A DNA stretch of 63,170 bases from NCBI GenBank assembly GCA_964225175.1, contig CAXQNK010000073.1, forward strand, positions 1 to 63,170. Direction: 5' to 3'. A program made the position numbers and the translations under genes. Positions 8,015 to 15,889 of this stretch are shown here, one piece after another. The DNA is from WTJD01 sp964225175. GTDB lineage: Bacteria > Pseudomonadota > Gammaproteobacteria > Xanthomonadales > SZUA-36. How positions within the stretch are numbered: position 1 is the stretch's first letter; the number at the start of each line of letters is the position of its first letter. The notes beneath the pieces are model-generated. The model searched no databases. It worked only from the letters and a program-made list of their open reading frames with translations, and had not been told where the DNA came from.

Positions 8015-9481
8015 ATGGTTCAATCAACACGCTCGAGACTTCCACTACTGTTCTTTTTCTTGATGTTATGTGCCGGCCTTGTTGCCAGTACGCCGGTGCT
8101 CGCGGCCAAGCCTCAGTGTGGAAATAATATTTGCGAGGGCAACGAGTCCAAAACGTGCCCCGGTGACTGCAGCGCGCCCGTAGACGTTTGCGGTGATCTG
8201 GTGTGCGGCCCGACGGAAAGCTCTGAGAGTTGCCCCACAGATTGCGGTCCCGTTGATGTGTGTGGTGACATGGTTTGTGGCCCCTCGGAAAACTATGACA
8301 CTTGTCCTGCCGACTGCGAGCCTCCCCCGCCGGCCGTTTGCAATAATGATGGAGTTTGTAACGCCGGTGAAGACTGCAACGGGTGCAATGACTGTGCGGG
8401 CGTGGTCAAGGGCAAGCCGGCAAATCGTTACTGTTGTGGTCTCGATACCTGCGACACGGGACTTTGTGGCGCGGATTGCGGTGCTGGCGTGCCTGAGTGC
8501 GGTAACGGCATAGTGGAATATGGTGAAGAATGTGATGACGGCCCCCTGGGCAGCGCGACCTGCGACATCTTGTGCAAGGAAATTCCCGTGCTTCCGGACG
8601 TCCCGCTCAACCAGTTCAATATTGGAGACTCCATCGGTGAAGGTGAAGCGGCCGACGGAACGATTGGATTGCCCAACCACCAGGCAGTCTGGTCAACGGG
8701 CTATGACCCGACTGATGCGGTCAACAGCCTCAACGAGCGATTCGAAAACGGTAACGGCGCCGCTTACACGGAAAACAACAGCAGCCGGGACATCCATATC
8801 AACCAGGCCGTGAGTGGGGCGGTGATGGCGGATTTTTACAACCAGGCCAATGCCGTGGTGAACGCGATGGTCAACGTGGAGCCGGGACATGCCGACATGG
8901 TCAGTATCCTGCTCGGTAATAATGATGTCTGTGCCGATTCCCTCGAGACGATGACCGACCCTGTGGCCTTTGCCAACCAGTATCGCGATGGCCTCGATGT
9001 GCTGGCGGCCTCGCCACTCGGCGAGGATGTCAACCTGTTGATTGCGGGTATCCCCGCCATCTACTGGTTATGGGATGCCAAGCGCAATGATTTCTGGTGT
9101 CGGACTTTTGCCTGGCCTTTCGTGCCTTGTCAGAACCTGTTGGCGGGTGCCGCAGATGACTGTTCAAGTTCAGAATCCGCGCAGGATCCGGATAACGTCT
9201 ATCCGGGTGATGGATCCAATTGTCAGCGCCGAAAAGCGTTTCACGCGAAGATTCGTGATGTCTACAACCCCATTCTCAGGGATGTGCTTGAAAACGAATA
9301 CCAGGCCAATGGCATGTTGACCAACGCAGAGTACATAGATACCTACGACATCCGTTTCGGCTCGGTGCATGTTAACGGCGGCGATTGTTTTCATCCCAGC
9401 AAGGCCGGGCAGGCCCTCATGGCGACCGAGGCTTATTGCCGGTCGAGCTGGAGCGCGGAATCAGCGTCGTGCTCACCATGA
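8015..9481 (+). CDS. Secreted SGNH/GDSL-type hydrolase with N-terminal Cys-rich repeats
   Basis: A signal peptide (about residues 1-30) is followed by tandem Cys-rich units of the form CG(D/N)xxCxxxExxxxCPxDC (three good copies, about residues 35-105), a degenerate CNNDGVCNAGEDC unit and CGNGIVEYGEECDDG. The catalytic part then shows SGNH blocks: GDSIGEGE with Ser206, LLGNNDVC, and GGDCFHPSKAGQAL with the Asp-His pair near the C-terminus. It is therefore a probable extracellular esterase or lipase-like enzyme carried on a disulfide-rich stalk or binding module. GGGGGAGAC just before the ATG is a good ribosome binding site. An FKBP gene follows after 26 bp and may assist folding of secreted proteins. 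Confidence 0.85.
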   Translation: MVQSTRSRLPLLFFFLMLCAGLVASTPVLAAKPQCGNNICEGNESKTCPGDCSAPVDVCGDLVCGPTESSESCPTDCGPVDVCGDMVCGPSENYDTCPADCEPPPPAVCNNDGVCNAGEDCNGCNDCAGVVKGKPANRYCCGLDTCDTGLCGADCGAGVPECGNGIVEYGEECDDGPLGSATCDILCKEIPVLPDVPLNQFNIGDSIGEGEAADGTIGLPNHQAVWSTGYDPTDAVNSLNERFENGNGAAYTENNSSRDIHINQAVSGAVMADFYNQANAVVNAMVNVEPGHADMVSILLGNNDVCADSLETMTDPVAFANQYRDGLDVLAASPLGEDVNLLIAGIPAIYWLWDAKRNDFWCRTFAWPFVPCQNLLAGAADDCSSSESAQDPDNVYPGDGSNCQRRKAFHAKIRDVYNPILRDVLENEYQANGMLTNAEYIDTYDIRFGSVHVNGGDCFHPSKAGQALMATEAYCRSSWSAESASCSP

Positions 9482-9507
9482 AGCGGGCCGCATCAGGAGG
9501 ATTCAAG

Positions 9508-9951
9508 ATGACATTCCGGAAAATCAAACCTGCCACCTGGGCGATCCTGCTCGCAAGCCTGCTTGCCACCACTGAGGTGATGGCCGACCCGGCGTTTCGA
9601 AGCGGGCCGGGTGGGCTGAGGATCAAGGACATCAAAACCGGACTCGGACCCGAGGCCGAGATGGGCCAGGTCGCCACAATGCACTTTATTGGCTGGCTCG
9701 ATGAAAAAGGCGTTCGCGGCCGCGAGGTTTTCAACTCGCGCGTGCGGGGTGAGCCGGTGCGGTTCGTGATCGGTGCGCAAGGCGTTATGGAAGGCTGGAA
9801 CGATGGCGTGCTGGGTATGCAGGCTGGCGGTCAGCGCATGTTGCTCGTTCCCCCGGGCAAGGCGTATGGCAAGCGTCGAATCGACGATGTCATTCCGGAA
9901 AACGCCTCGTTGATGTTCCGAATCGAATTGATTGAACTCGAGACGCGCTGA
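9508..9951 (+). CDS. Periplasmic FKBP-type peptidyl-prolyl isomerase
   Basis: The 147-residue protein has a signal peptide ending VMA before DPAF, then one FKBP domain. Visible features are the conserved FVIGAQGVMEGWNDGVLGMQAGGQRMLLVPPGKAYG and IPENASLMFRIELIEL. The active-site Asp of the usual FDSS motif is Asn here (VFNSR). AGGAGG seven bases upstream fixes the ATG at 9508 over earlier in-frame starts. It likely assists folding in the periplasm and may be co-transcribed with the disulfide-rich SGNH protein. Confidence 0.88.
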   Translation: MTFRKIKPATWAILLASLLATTEVMADPAFRSGPGGLRIKDIKTGLGPEAEMGQVATMHFIGWLDEKGVRGREVFNSRVRGEPVRFVIGAQGVMEGWNDGVLGMQAGGQRMLLVPPGKAYGKRRIDDVIPENASLMFRIELIELETR

Positions 9952-10665
9952 TCAGGGCATCTCCGTATCTGCCATCAACTCCAGGTAGAGCGCTTCAAGG
10001 TCAGTGTGGGATACGTCGCTGCTCGAGAGCTCTTCGAGCAGTCGGCCCTCTCGCATGATGCCCACCCGCGTGCCTGATTCCTTGGCACGAAACAGGTCGT
10101 GGCTGGTCATCAGGATGGCCGCGCCCGCGTCACGCAGCCCCATTAGCAGACTTGAAAATTCATTGCTGGCCTTGGGATCGAGACCTGATGTAGGTTCGTC
10201 CAGCAGCAGGGCTGTGGCCTGTTTGGCCAGTGCGATGGCGACACCCACCTTCTGGCGCATGCCCTTGGAAAACTGGCTCACGGGCCGCTCGACTGCGGCT
10301 GGGGGCAGTCCGGCATCGAGCAGGAACTGGCGACAGGTCGCTGCGTCATGGTCGCGCCCGCCCAGCGTGGAAAAATACTGGAGATTTTCAAGCCCGGTCA
10401 GGGCGCCATAGAGCATCACCTGCTCAGGGATGTAAGCCAACCGGGCCTTGCTGCCGACGGGGTCGGCGCACACATCGATGCCGTTGACCTCGGCAGATCC
10501 GCTGGTGGGCTGGATAAAATTCAGAAACAGATTGACGGTTGTGGTTTTGCCCGCCCCGTTGGCGCCGAGCAAGCAATAGATCTCACCCGGTTCCACGCGC
10601 AGGGACAATCCCCGGAGCGCCTCGTGGCTGCCATAATGTTTGACCAGGTTCTTGGCTTCTAGCAC
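9952..10665 (-). CDS. ABC transporter ATP-binding protein (NosF/CcmA-like)
   Basis: The 237 residues carry a complete ATPase: Walker A GANGAGKTTT, signature FSKGMRQK, Walker B ALLLDEPTSGLDP and the H-loop TSHD. The start is a GTG at 10665; an AAGGAGA lies seven bases upstream and an overlapping ATG is out of frame and hits a stop at once. It ends a five-gene minus-strand operon with two DUF3526-type permeases, a CopC-CopD fusion and a YcnI-like protein. This set resembles the NosDFY-type transporters linked to copper-enzyme maturation, so a role in moving a metal or metal-binding component across the inner membrane is inferred. Confidence 0.9.
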   Translation of the reverse strand: MLEAKNLVKHYGSHEALRGLSLRVEPGEIYCLLGANGAGKTTTVNLFLNFIQPTSGSAEVNGIDVCADPVGSKARLAYIPEQVMLYGALTGLENLQYFSTLGGRDHDAATCRQFLLDAGLPPAAVERPVSQFSKGMRQKVGVAIALAKQATALLLDEPTSGLDPKASNEFSSLLMGLRDAGAAILMTSHDLFRAKESGTRVGIMREGRLLEELSSSDVSHTDLEALYLELMADTEMP

Positions 10666-10687
10666 ATCGAGTCTCCTTGTTCCTTTT

Positions 10688-12085
10688 TCAGACCACGGGG
10701 TAGCGTTTGAATTGCCGCCGCGCACCGGCCAGCAAACCGAACATGAGCAGGGCCAGGGTAATCGCCGCCGGTACGGTTCGCCGCACACGCACATTGGCAT
10801 CGGCCGGCGTCCAGCTGTAGCGCGGGAGTTGCTCCCAGTCCGAAGGGCCCAGCGTATTGCCTGCCTCCATGGACTGCACGAAAAACTGCCGCCATTGCTC
10901 GTGATGTGCATAGGCTGCGGTCCGAAAAGCCACGTAGGCATCGCGATCGCTGCCAACGAGCTGATTCAGGGATTGCTGGAACAGCAGGGCCGGTGACAGG
11001 AATTTAAGTCGTTCTGCCAGGGCCGATTGTCTTTCAGCCTGGGTCTCGAACGCAGCCAGTGTGGACTCAATGCTGCCGGAAATCTCCGCTTCGCTTTGCG
11101 CGACCGCGCGAAAATAAATCTCCTGGTCCAGGTCCGTTGATGATGCATCGGGATGATCAAAGAAGTATTTCTCCCTTGCGGCGGCAGCCTGTGCCTCAGC
11201 CTCGGTAGCAGCTTCTCTCAATTCGGTCGTCAATGCCACGCGCGAGGGCGCGGGAAAAAGGCTGGTTGCTGACAGTCCGATGACGGCGGGAACGATCACG
11301 ACCAGCAGCAGCCAGAGATTGGCGAGAATCACGCCATTGGTTGCGGAGTCACGATTCTGGGCATTCACCAGCACGGCAAGGGCGAACCAGAAGCCGGTAT
11401 ACAGAAGGCTCATGGCCCACCATGCCAGGCTTGTGTCGAGCTCAGGGCGAGCGCCGCTCAGGGTCAGTATCAAAAAGGCCACGCCGATGGCCAGGCTCAC
11501 CATCACCAGGGTGGTCAGTCCCCGGGCCAACAATTTTCCTGTAATAAACTGTTGCGGGTCGATGCCCTGCGCGCAGGCGAGCGCGAGGACGCCATGTTCC
11601 TTCTCTTTAGAGACCATGTCGTAGCACAGGGCGATGACCATGATCGGCACCACGAAGACCAGCACGAAGGACAGGTCAAAACTACCCACGGACAATCGCA
11701 GCGGATTATCGATATCACCACGGCCCTGTTGCAGATAAGCGGCATGCGCGTCGAAGCGATAATGTGCGGGCAGCAATTCCGAGCTGCCCACGGCCAAGGG
11801 CGCGCCAGGCGACAGGGACAGCACCACGTGCTCGGACAGCACACTAAAACCCAATGCGCCCGGTTTAGATGCGACGCCATCATCCTGGCGCTCGAGACTG
11901 CCCCGCAGCGTATTGCGGAGTTGGGTTTCTGCTTCCAGCAGGCCGGCGATGGCTCGCTCACTGTCATTCTGCCTGAGCAGGCCACTGCCGGTGGCGATGA
12001 AGGCGAGCGCGATCAGCAGGATAATGACCAGTGGCAGACCCCGAAGGTGCTTGAGCAGTCGAAGTTCCTGGGCCAGGTGGTGCAT
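10688..12085 (-). CDS. ABC transporter permease, DUF3526 type (second of two)
   Basis: The 465-residue membrane protein starts MHHLAQELRLLKHLRGLPLVIILLIALAFIA. A first transmembrane helix is followed by a large periplasmic domain, and then the NosY-like block VPIMVIALCYDMVSKEKEHGVLALACAQGIDPQQFITGKLLARG, typical of ABC-2 permeases that carry DUF3526. Another helical cluster and a C-terminal anchor (AAITLALLMFGLLAGARR) follow. The start lies four bases after the stop of the sister permease. With that permease and the downstream ATPase it would form one exporter/importer complex. Confidence 0.82.
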   Translation of the reverse strand: MHHLAQELRLLKHLRGLPLVIILLIALAFIATGSGLLRQNDSERAIAGLLEAETQLRNTLRGSLERQDDGVASKPGALGFSVLSEHVVLSLSPGAPLAVGSSELLPAHYRFDAHAAYLQQGRGDIDNPLRLSVGSFDLSFVLVFVVPIMVIALCYDMVSKEKEHGVLALACAQGIDPQQFITGKLLARGLTTLVMVSLAIGVAFLILTLSGARPELDTSLAWWAMSLLYTGFWFALAVLVNAQNRDSATNGVILANLWLLLVVIVPAVIGLSATSLFPAPSRVALTTELREAATEAEAQAAAAREKYFFDHPDASSTDLDQEIYFRAVAQSEAEISGSIESTLAAFETQAERQSALAERLKFLSPALLFQQSLNQLVGSDRDAYVAFRTAAYAHHEQWRQFFVQSMEAGNTLGPSDWEQLPRYSWTPADANVRVRRTVPAAITLALLMFGLLAGARRQFKRYPVV

Positions 12086-12089
12086 GCGT

Positions 12090-13502
12090 TCAGACCGCGA
12101 CCCGGATGCGACGAACGGCCAGCCATGCCAAAGTGGTTGTACCTCCCAGCCACAGGACGAGCGCCAGCAGGAACGGGGCGCTGGCGAAAAACTTGGCGGC
12201 AAACCCGAGTCCGGCATAGTCATAGTTTCCAATGGCACGCCACAGCTCAGGCCCGGAGCGATAATCCGTCTGACCGGGTTGAGAATTGATCGTCAGGTCT
12301 CGATTCAAAGTTTCGATGAATTCGACCCTGAACTGCTCGGCGTGCCGCGCAAAATCAATTTCCTGCTCCAACCCGGTGCCCGACCACTGCATGGAGGCAA
12401 GTTGCACGGCGACGCGTGGTGAGAACAGGCTGGTGATGCCATAGACCGCCTGCTGCGAGTGCAATTTTTCATAGAGGGCTTCAAAATGCCGCTTGAAAAC
12501 GGCGGCATCGAGTTGTTCAGTGAGGCTGAAAATGATGCCCTGGAAATTGATCGGCAGCTGGGATTCATCCTCTACGCCGTACAAGGAAAGCGTTTGCTGA
12601 CGGCGCTCATCGATCACCTCGGCGGGCGAGCGACCATCCAGCCCGGATTCAATATCGGCAGCCAGCGCGGCCTGGAAATCGATCAACTGGGGCAGTGGAT
12701 GTCGCAAGGCCGCCATGTCGGCTGCCAGGCGAGGCACCACGAAGCTGCTCACCGCCCAAAAGGCCAGCAACACGACCAGTGCCGCTTGTGAAGAGGCCAG
12801 TCGCGCCGAAACGGCGAGCGAGAGAAAAAGAATCACCCCCGCATAGAGGAGGTAGAACGCCACGACGGCGAGCGCTTCGGGAAGCAGCATGCGGCCCTCC
12901 GGCAGCAGCACCAGGAAAGCAAGCCCGGTAAGAAGCAGCGGGCCGAGGACAATGCCCACCGCGCCTGCGATCCCCAATGCTTTACCGACCAGGAGCTGGG
13001 CCGGTGTGACTCCGGTACCCAGCAACTGGCGCAGCGTGCCGGACTCGCGTTCCGCCGCAAAGGCCGGGAAGGCCAGCAAAATCACGAACAGGGGCAGCAG
13101 GATCTGAAGCGTGTAGGCGATGGTCAGTTCTGCGACGCCGCTGACCGCGGCGTTGTCGTCCGCCGGTCGCCCTCCGGGCAGATTGCGGCGGTGCGCTTCC
13201 AGCCAGATGGACACACCGCTAAAGGCCGTTACCCCGGTGTCGAAGAACGACAATGGGGTCACCGGGCGGATGGCATAAATGCCGTAGTGTGCTGCGGCGT
13301 GGGGGTTTTTTTCGCCCTGACTCTGCCATTGTTCCGTGATGAGCGCCTGTGCCGCCGCGCGTTCCTGGCTAATGTCCTTGTAGCGTGACGTGGCTGAGAG
13401 AAAGGCTACGGCAACCATGACAACCAGCACAACGGCCGTCAGCCGGACACGGGCGTCACGTCGCAGCATCACGAATTCTTTGCGAGCAATCGTGCCAATC
13501 AT
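12090..13502 (-). CDS. ABC transporter permease, DUF3526 type (first of two)
   Basis: The 470 residues show one N-terminal helix (VRLTAVVLVVMVAVAFLSA) and a periplasmic loop. An ABC-2 permease core follows with FAAERESGTLRQLLGTGVTPAQLLVGKALG, the cytoplasmic coupling segment, and then a second large loop and final helices. It is a paralogue of the next gene, as usual for DUF3526 pairs. The start ATG overlaps closely with the end of the CopC-CopD gene (2-bp gap), showing translational coupling. Confidence 0.82.
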   Translation of the reverse strand: MIGTIARKEFVMLRRDARVRLTAVVLVVMVAVAFLSATSRYKDISQERAAAQALITEQWQSQGEKNPHAAAHYGIYAIRPVTPLSFFDTGVTAFSGVSIWLEAHRRNLPGGRPADDNAAVSGVAELTIAYTLQILLPLFVILLAFPAFAAERESGTLRQLLGTGVTPAQLLVGKALGIAGAVGIVLGPLLLTGLAFLVLLPEGRMLLPEALAVVAFYLLYAGVILFLSLAVSARLASSQAALVVLLAFWAVSSFVVPRLAADMAALRHPLPQLIDFQAALAADIESGLDGRSPAEVIDERRQQTLSLYGVEDESQLPINFQGIIFSLTEQLDAAVFKRHFEALYEKLHSQQAVYGITSLFSPRVAVQLASMQWSGTGLEQEIDFARHAEQFRVEFIETLNRDLTINSQPGQTDYRSGPELWRAIGNYDYAGLGFAAKFFASAPFLLALVLWLGGTTTLAWLAVRRIRVAV

Positions 13503-13504
13503 GC

Positions 13505-15124
13505 TCAGAGTATCGGCACGCTCAACCGCAGTATGCGCTTTTCGAAATCGTCGATATAGGCATCGATGCGGATTTCCCATTCACCCGGAATGATGGTCTC
13601 GTTAACCATGAGATGGAACATACCGCCCATGGGCTCGGCTTCTTTTTCAATGCCGTCGAGTGAAGCAGCCGGCAGGGACAGGAAGACCCGGACCCGCTGC
13701 ATTTCGATGGCCTGGCCGTTATCGTCCCGAAACGTCATCATCAGCATGTTTTCACCGACACGGGCCGGTGACAGTTCGACCCGAACCTGAACGCCGCGCT
13801 CTGCTGCTTCGACGACGGTGCTGGATGGCATGGCCGCCATTGCGGCCCCGGCCACCATCGAGCGGGGTGGGCTGGGTAGGGTCATGGATACGGCCAGCAG
13901 CATCACGACCATCATCAGGGCGAACTCGCTGCGAATGGTTTTGCCCAGCGTGCCCGCTGCCGAGTCCTGTGCCTGTGCGAGCCTTCTTGTCAGGCGCTGC
14001 TTGTTATATATCGCCAGGCCGATAATGACGCAGACTACTGTGACCTTGAGCAGCAAACGTTGACCGTAATCTGTCGTGACAAGCACGCCAATGCCGCGCA
14101 ATTGTACGGCACTGATAATGATGCCGCTGAGCAACAGTCCACCCACAACCCAGACCGCGCGCGAGGAAAACGCTGTCAACAAATCGGAGGCATCGGTCGC
14201 AACCTCGTGCCGAACTGCGTGACGCAGCGGCAGAAGTGCGGCGAGCCAGAACGCGACGGCAGCGAGATGAATCGCAACCACCAGCGCCATCAACCAGGCG
14301 GGTGGGGCGGTCGCGGCATGTCCGGTGACCAGGAAGCTGCCCAGCGTAAACAACGTACCCAGCAAGAGCGGTGCGCTGCCCGGCTGTTGCTGGCCCAGCG
14401 CCCAGGCCAGTAATAACGCGCCGGGCAGGCCGATCAACGCGCTGGGCCCCAGCGTAGAGCCCCACCCGGTCCGCCACGCTTCGAGACTGAACACTGAAAA
14501 CAGGTCGCCGGCGAGCATCTCTGCGCCTCCCAGACCGATGGCGAGAGGCAGTGCGAGGGCCGTGCATATTGCCGCCAGGCGGCCGTGTCGGCGCGTGAGG
14601 ACGGTGCTCGCGGCGGGCATCGGCAGCACCAACAGAAGCAGGGCACTTCCGGCCGCCAGTGTGCCCGCGACATAAAGCACGAGACGATTGGCGGCGACAG
14701 GCCAGCGCCAGGCGCTAGGCGCTGTGCTGGCCTCACCCACTGATCCGACCTCCGCCAGGGGCTCGCCCACGGCGAAGATTACTGAGCCGCCGACGGGGTG
14801 GGTATCGGCCGAAATGACACGATACACGGCCACGTAAGTGCCGTTTTCAAGGGCGTCGCCTAATGGCAAATAAACATCGTTGCCCGCGATGCGAAAGTCT
14901 CCCGGCGCGCCGACTTCCTGACCCTTGGCATCGAGGACCTTGACAAAAATTGGGCCGACGTTCTCATTGAAACCGAGGCGAATCTCCGTTGGCGATTGTG
15001 CCAATTCGGCCTCCGCGCCGGGTTCTGACTCGAGCAAAACGGCATGGGCCAAAGCGTTGTCGGCAAGCAGCAGCGCGCAGCCGAACGTCGCGATCGTTAG
15101 AACCAGTTGCCGCACCCAGGACAT
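13505..15124 (-). CDS. CopC-CopD fusion, copper-binding and copper-transport protein (YcnJ-like)
   Basis: The 539-residue protein combines three parts. A signal peptide ends ALA before HAVLLESEPG, which places the CopC copper-ligand His at the mature N-terminus. The CopC sandwich runs to about residue 120, with DTHPVGGSVIF as its typical end. An eight-helix CopD domain spans about residues 150-430. A C-terminal periplasmic module (VRVELSPARVGENMLMMTF to the end) is YtkA-like. YcnJ-type fusions take part in copper uptake in Bacillus. The gene is between a YcnI-like metallochaperone and an ABC transporter, which supports a copper (or other soft-metal) acquisition or delivery system. Confidence 0.88.
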   Translation of the reverse strand: MSWVRQLVLTIATFGCALLLADNALAHAVLLESEPGAEAELAQSPTEIRLGFNENVGPIFVKVLDAKGQEVGAPGDFRIAGNDVYLPLGDALENGTYVAVYRVISADTHPVGGSVIFAVGEPLAEVGSVGEASTAPSAWRWPVAANRLVLYVAGTLAAGSALLLLVLPMPAASTVLTRRHGRLAAICTALALPLAIGLGGAEMLAGDLFSVFSLEAWRTGWGSTLGPSALIGLPGALLLAWALGQQQPGSAPLLLGTLFTLGSFLVTGHAATAPPAWLMALVVAIHLAAVAFWLAALLPLRHAVRHEVATDASDLLTAFSSRAVWVVGGLLLSGIIISAVQLRGIGVLVTTDYGQRLLLKVTVVCVIIGLAIYNKQRLTRRLAQAQDSAAGTLGKTIRSEFALMMVVMLLAVSMTLPSPPRSMVAGAAMAAMPSSTVVEAAERGVQVRVELSPARVGENMLMMTFRDDNGQAIEMQRVRVFLSLPAASLDGIEKEAEPMGGMFHLMVNETIIPGEWEIRIDAYIDDFEKRILRLSVPIL

Positions 15125-15135
15125 GGGGCAGGCCC

Positions 15136-15762
15136 TCAATCCTGGCTGGCGTGGGGCCGACGGTCTTCGAGTTGCGTCCACTGCCACGGGTACTGCGGCC
15201 GGTCTGGTTTAACCAGGATCAGGTAGGGTGCCGGCGTGGCCGTGGCTGACATGAAACCCCAGAACTTGGTGTGAAATTCGGGATCATCTAGATCCAGTGG
15301 TTCAGGCGGCAGATCGACATAATAATCGTCCCCTTCCGGGCAGTCGTTCAGCGTTCTGAAGAACACGATTTTCCCCGGTTCATTGGGCAGCAGGCCCCGG
15401 AACTTGAACTCGCCAACCCGGTCGGGCGGCAGCACATTTTTTGGATTGCTCCACATGATTTCATCGACGGTTTCCGTGACGGGCGGCATGCCGCCTTTCA
15501 TCTGAATCGGAGGGTCTACCGGACGCATTTTTACCGTGATGTCCCAGTCGTCCCGCCACGCCACGGTGACGCGGAACATGCCTTCGGGAATTTTGACCCG
15601 GACCTGGTTCACTGGGCTGCCTTTGCAGCCGTGTGGTACGCGCATGATGATGTCCTGGACATAACCTGCTGGAGCCTCGAGGGCTTGCAGGTAGTTGTGC
15701 GCTCCGGCGGGCGCGGAAATAAACGCCAAGAGAGCGCAGATCACGATTCTGATTGTTGGCAT
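15136..15762 (-). CDS. YcnI-like (DUF1775) periplasmic copper-binding protein
   Basis: A 208-residue secreted protein whose signal peptide ends PAGA, giving a mature N-terminus of HNYLQALEAPAGYVQDIIMRVPHGC. DUF1775/YcnI proteins bind Cu(II) with this N-terminal His and a conserved Glu/Trp; VPHGC and EIMWSNP match the family. The ATG has GGAGGG five bases upstream, the best site in this operon. It is the first gene of the operon YcnI, CopC-CopD, permease, permease, ATPase, and its promoter must lie in the 127-bp region shared with the divergent porin operon. Confidence 0.85.
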   Translation of the reverse strand: MPTIRIVICALLAFISAPAGAHNYLQALEAPAGYVQDIIMRVPHGCKGSPVNQVRVKIPEGMFRVTVAWRDDWDITVKMRPVDPPIQMKGGMPPVTETVDEIMWSNPKNVLPPDRVGEFKFRGLLPNEPGKIVFFRTLNDCPEGDDYYVDLPPEPLDLDDPEFHTKFWGFMSATATPAPYLILVKPDRPQYPWQWTQLEDRRPHASQD

Positions 15763-15834
15763 GGGTCTCCCTCCAAGACAATTGCGCCGGGCCCGTGCGT
15801 AAGCTCGCGAGGACGCGGTGCTAATGAAAGTCAT

Positions 15835-15856
15835 AATGTTCTATTAATATAACATT
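15835..15856. promoter_or_regulatory. 22-bp imperfect palindrome, candidate operator in divergent promoter region
   Basis: AATGTT at 15835-15840 and AACATT at 15851-15856 are perfect inverted arms. The ten bases between them (CTATTAATAT) are themselves nearly palindromic, so 20 of 22 positions obey the dyad. It is the most AT-rich part of the 127-bp gap between the metal operon and the porin/TRAP operon. The arms recall the TGTTATA...TATAACA core of Zur boxes, but the spacing is three bases longer, so the regulator is not identified. Confidence 0.5.
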
Positions 15857-15889
15857 TAAACTTGTGGATGCATCGCATATAACGAGTAA

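Noticed and set aside
15835..15856. Zur box
   Set aside because: The half-sites look similar but the spacer is three bases longer than the Zur core, so the two halves would sit on different faces of the helix. Kept only as an unidentified operator.
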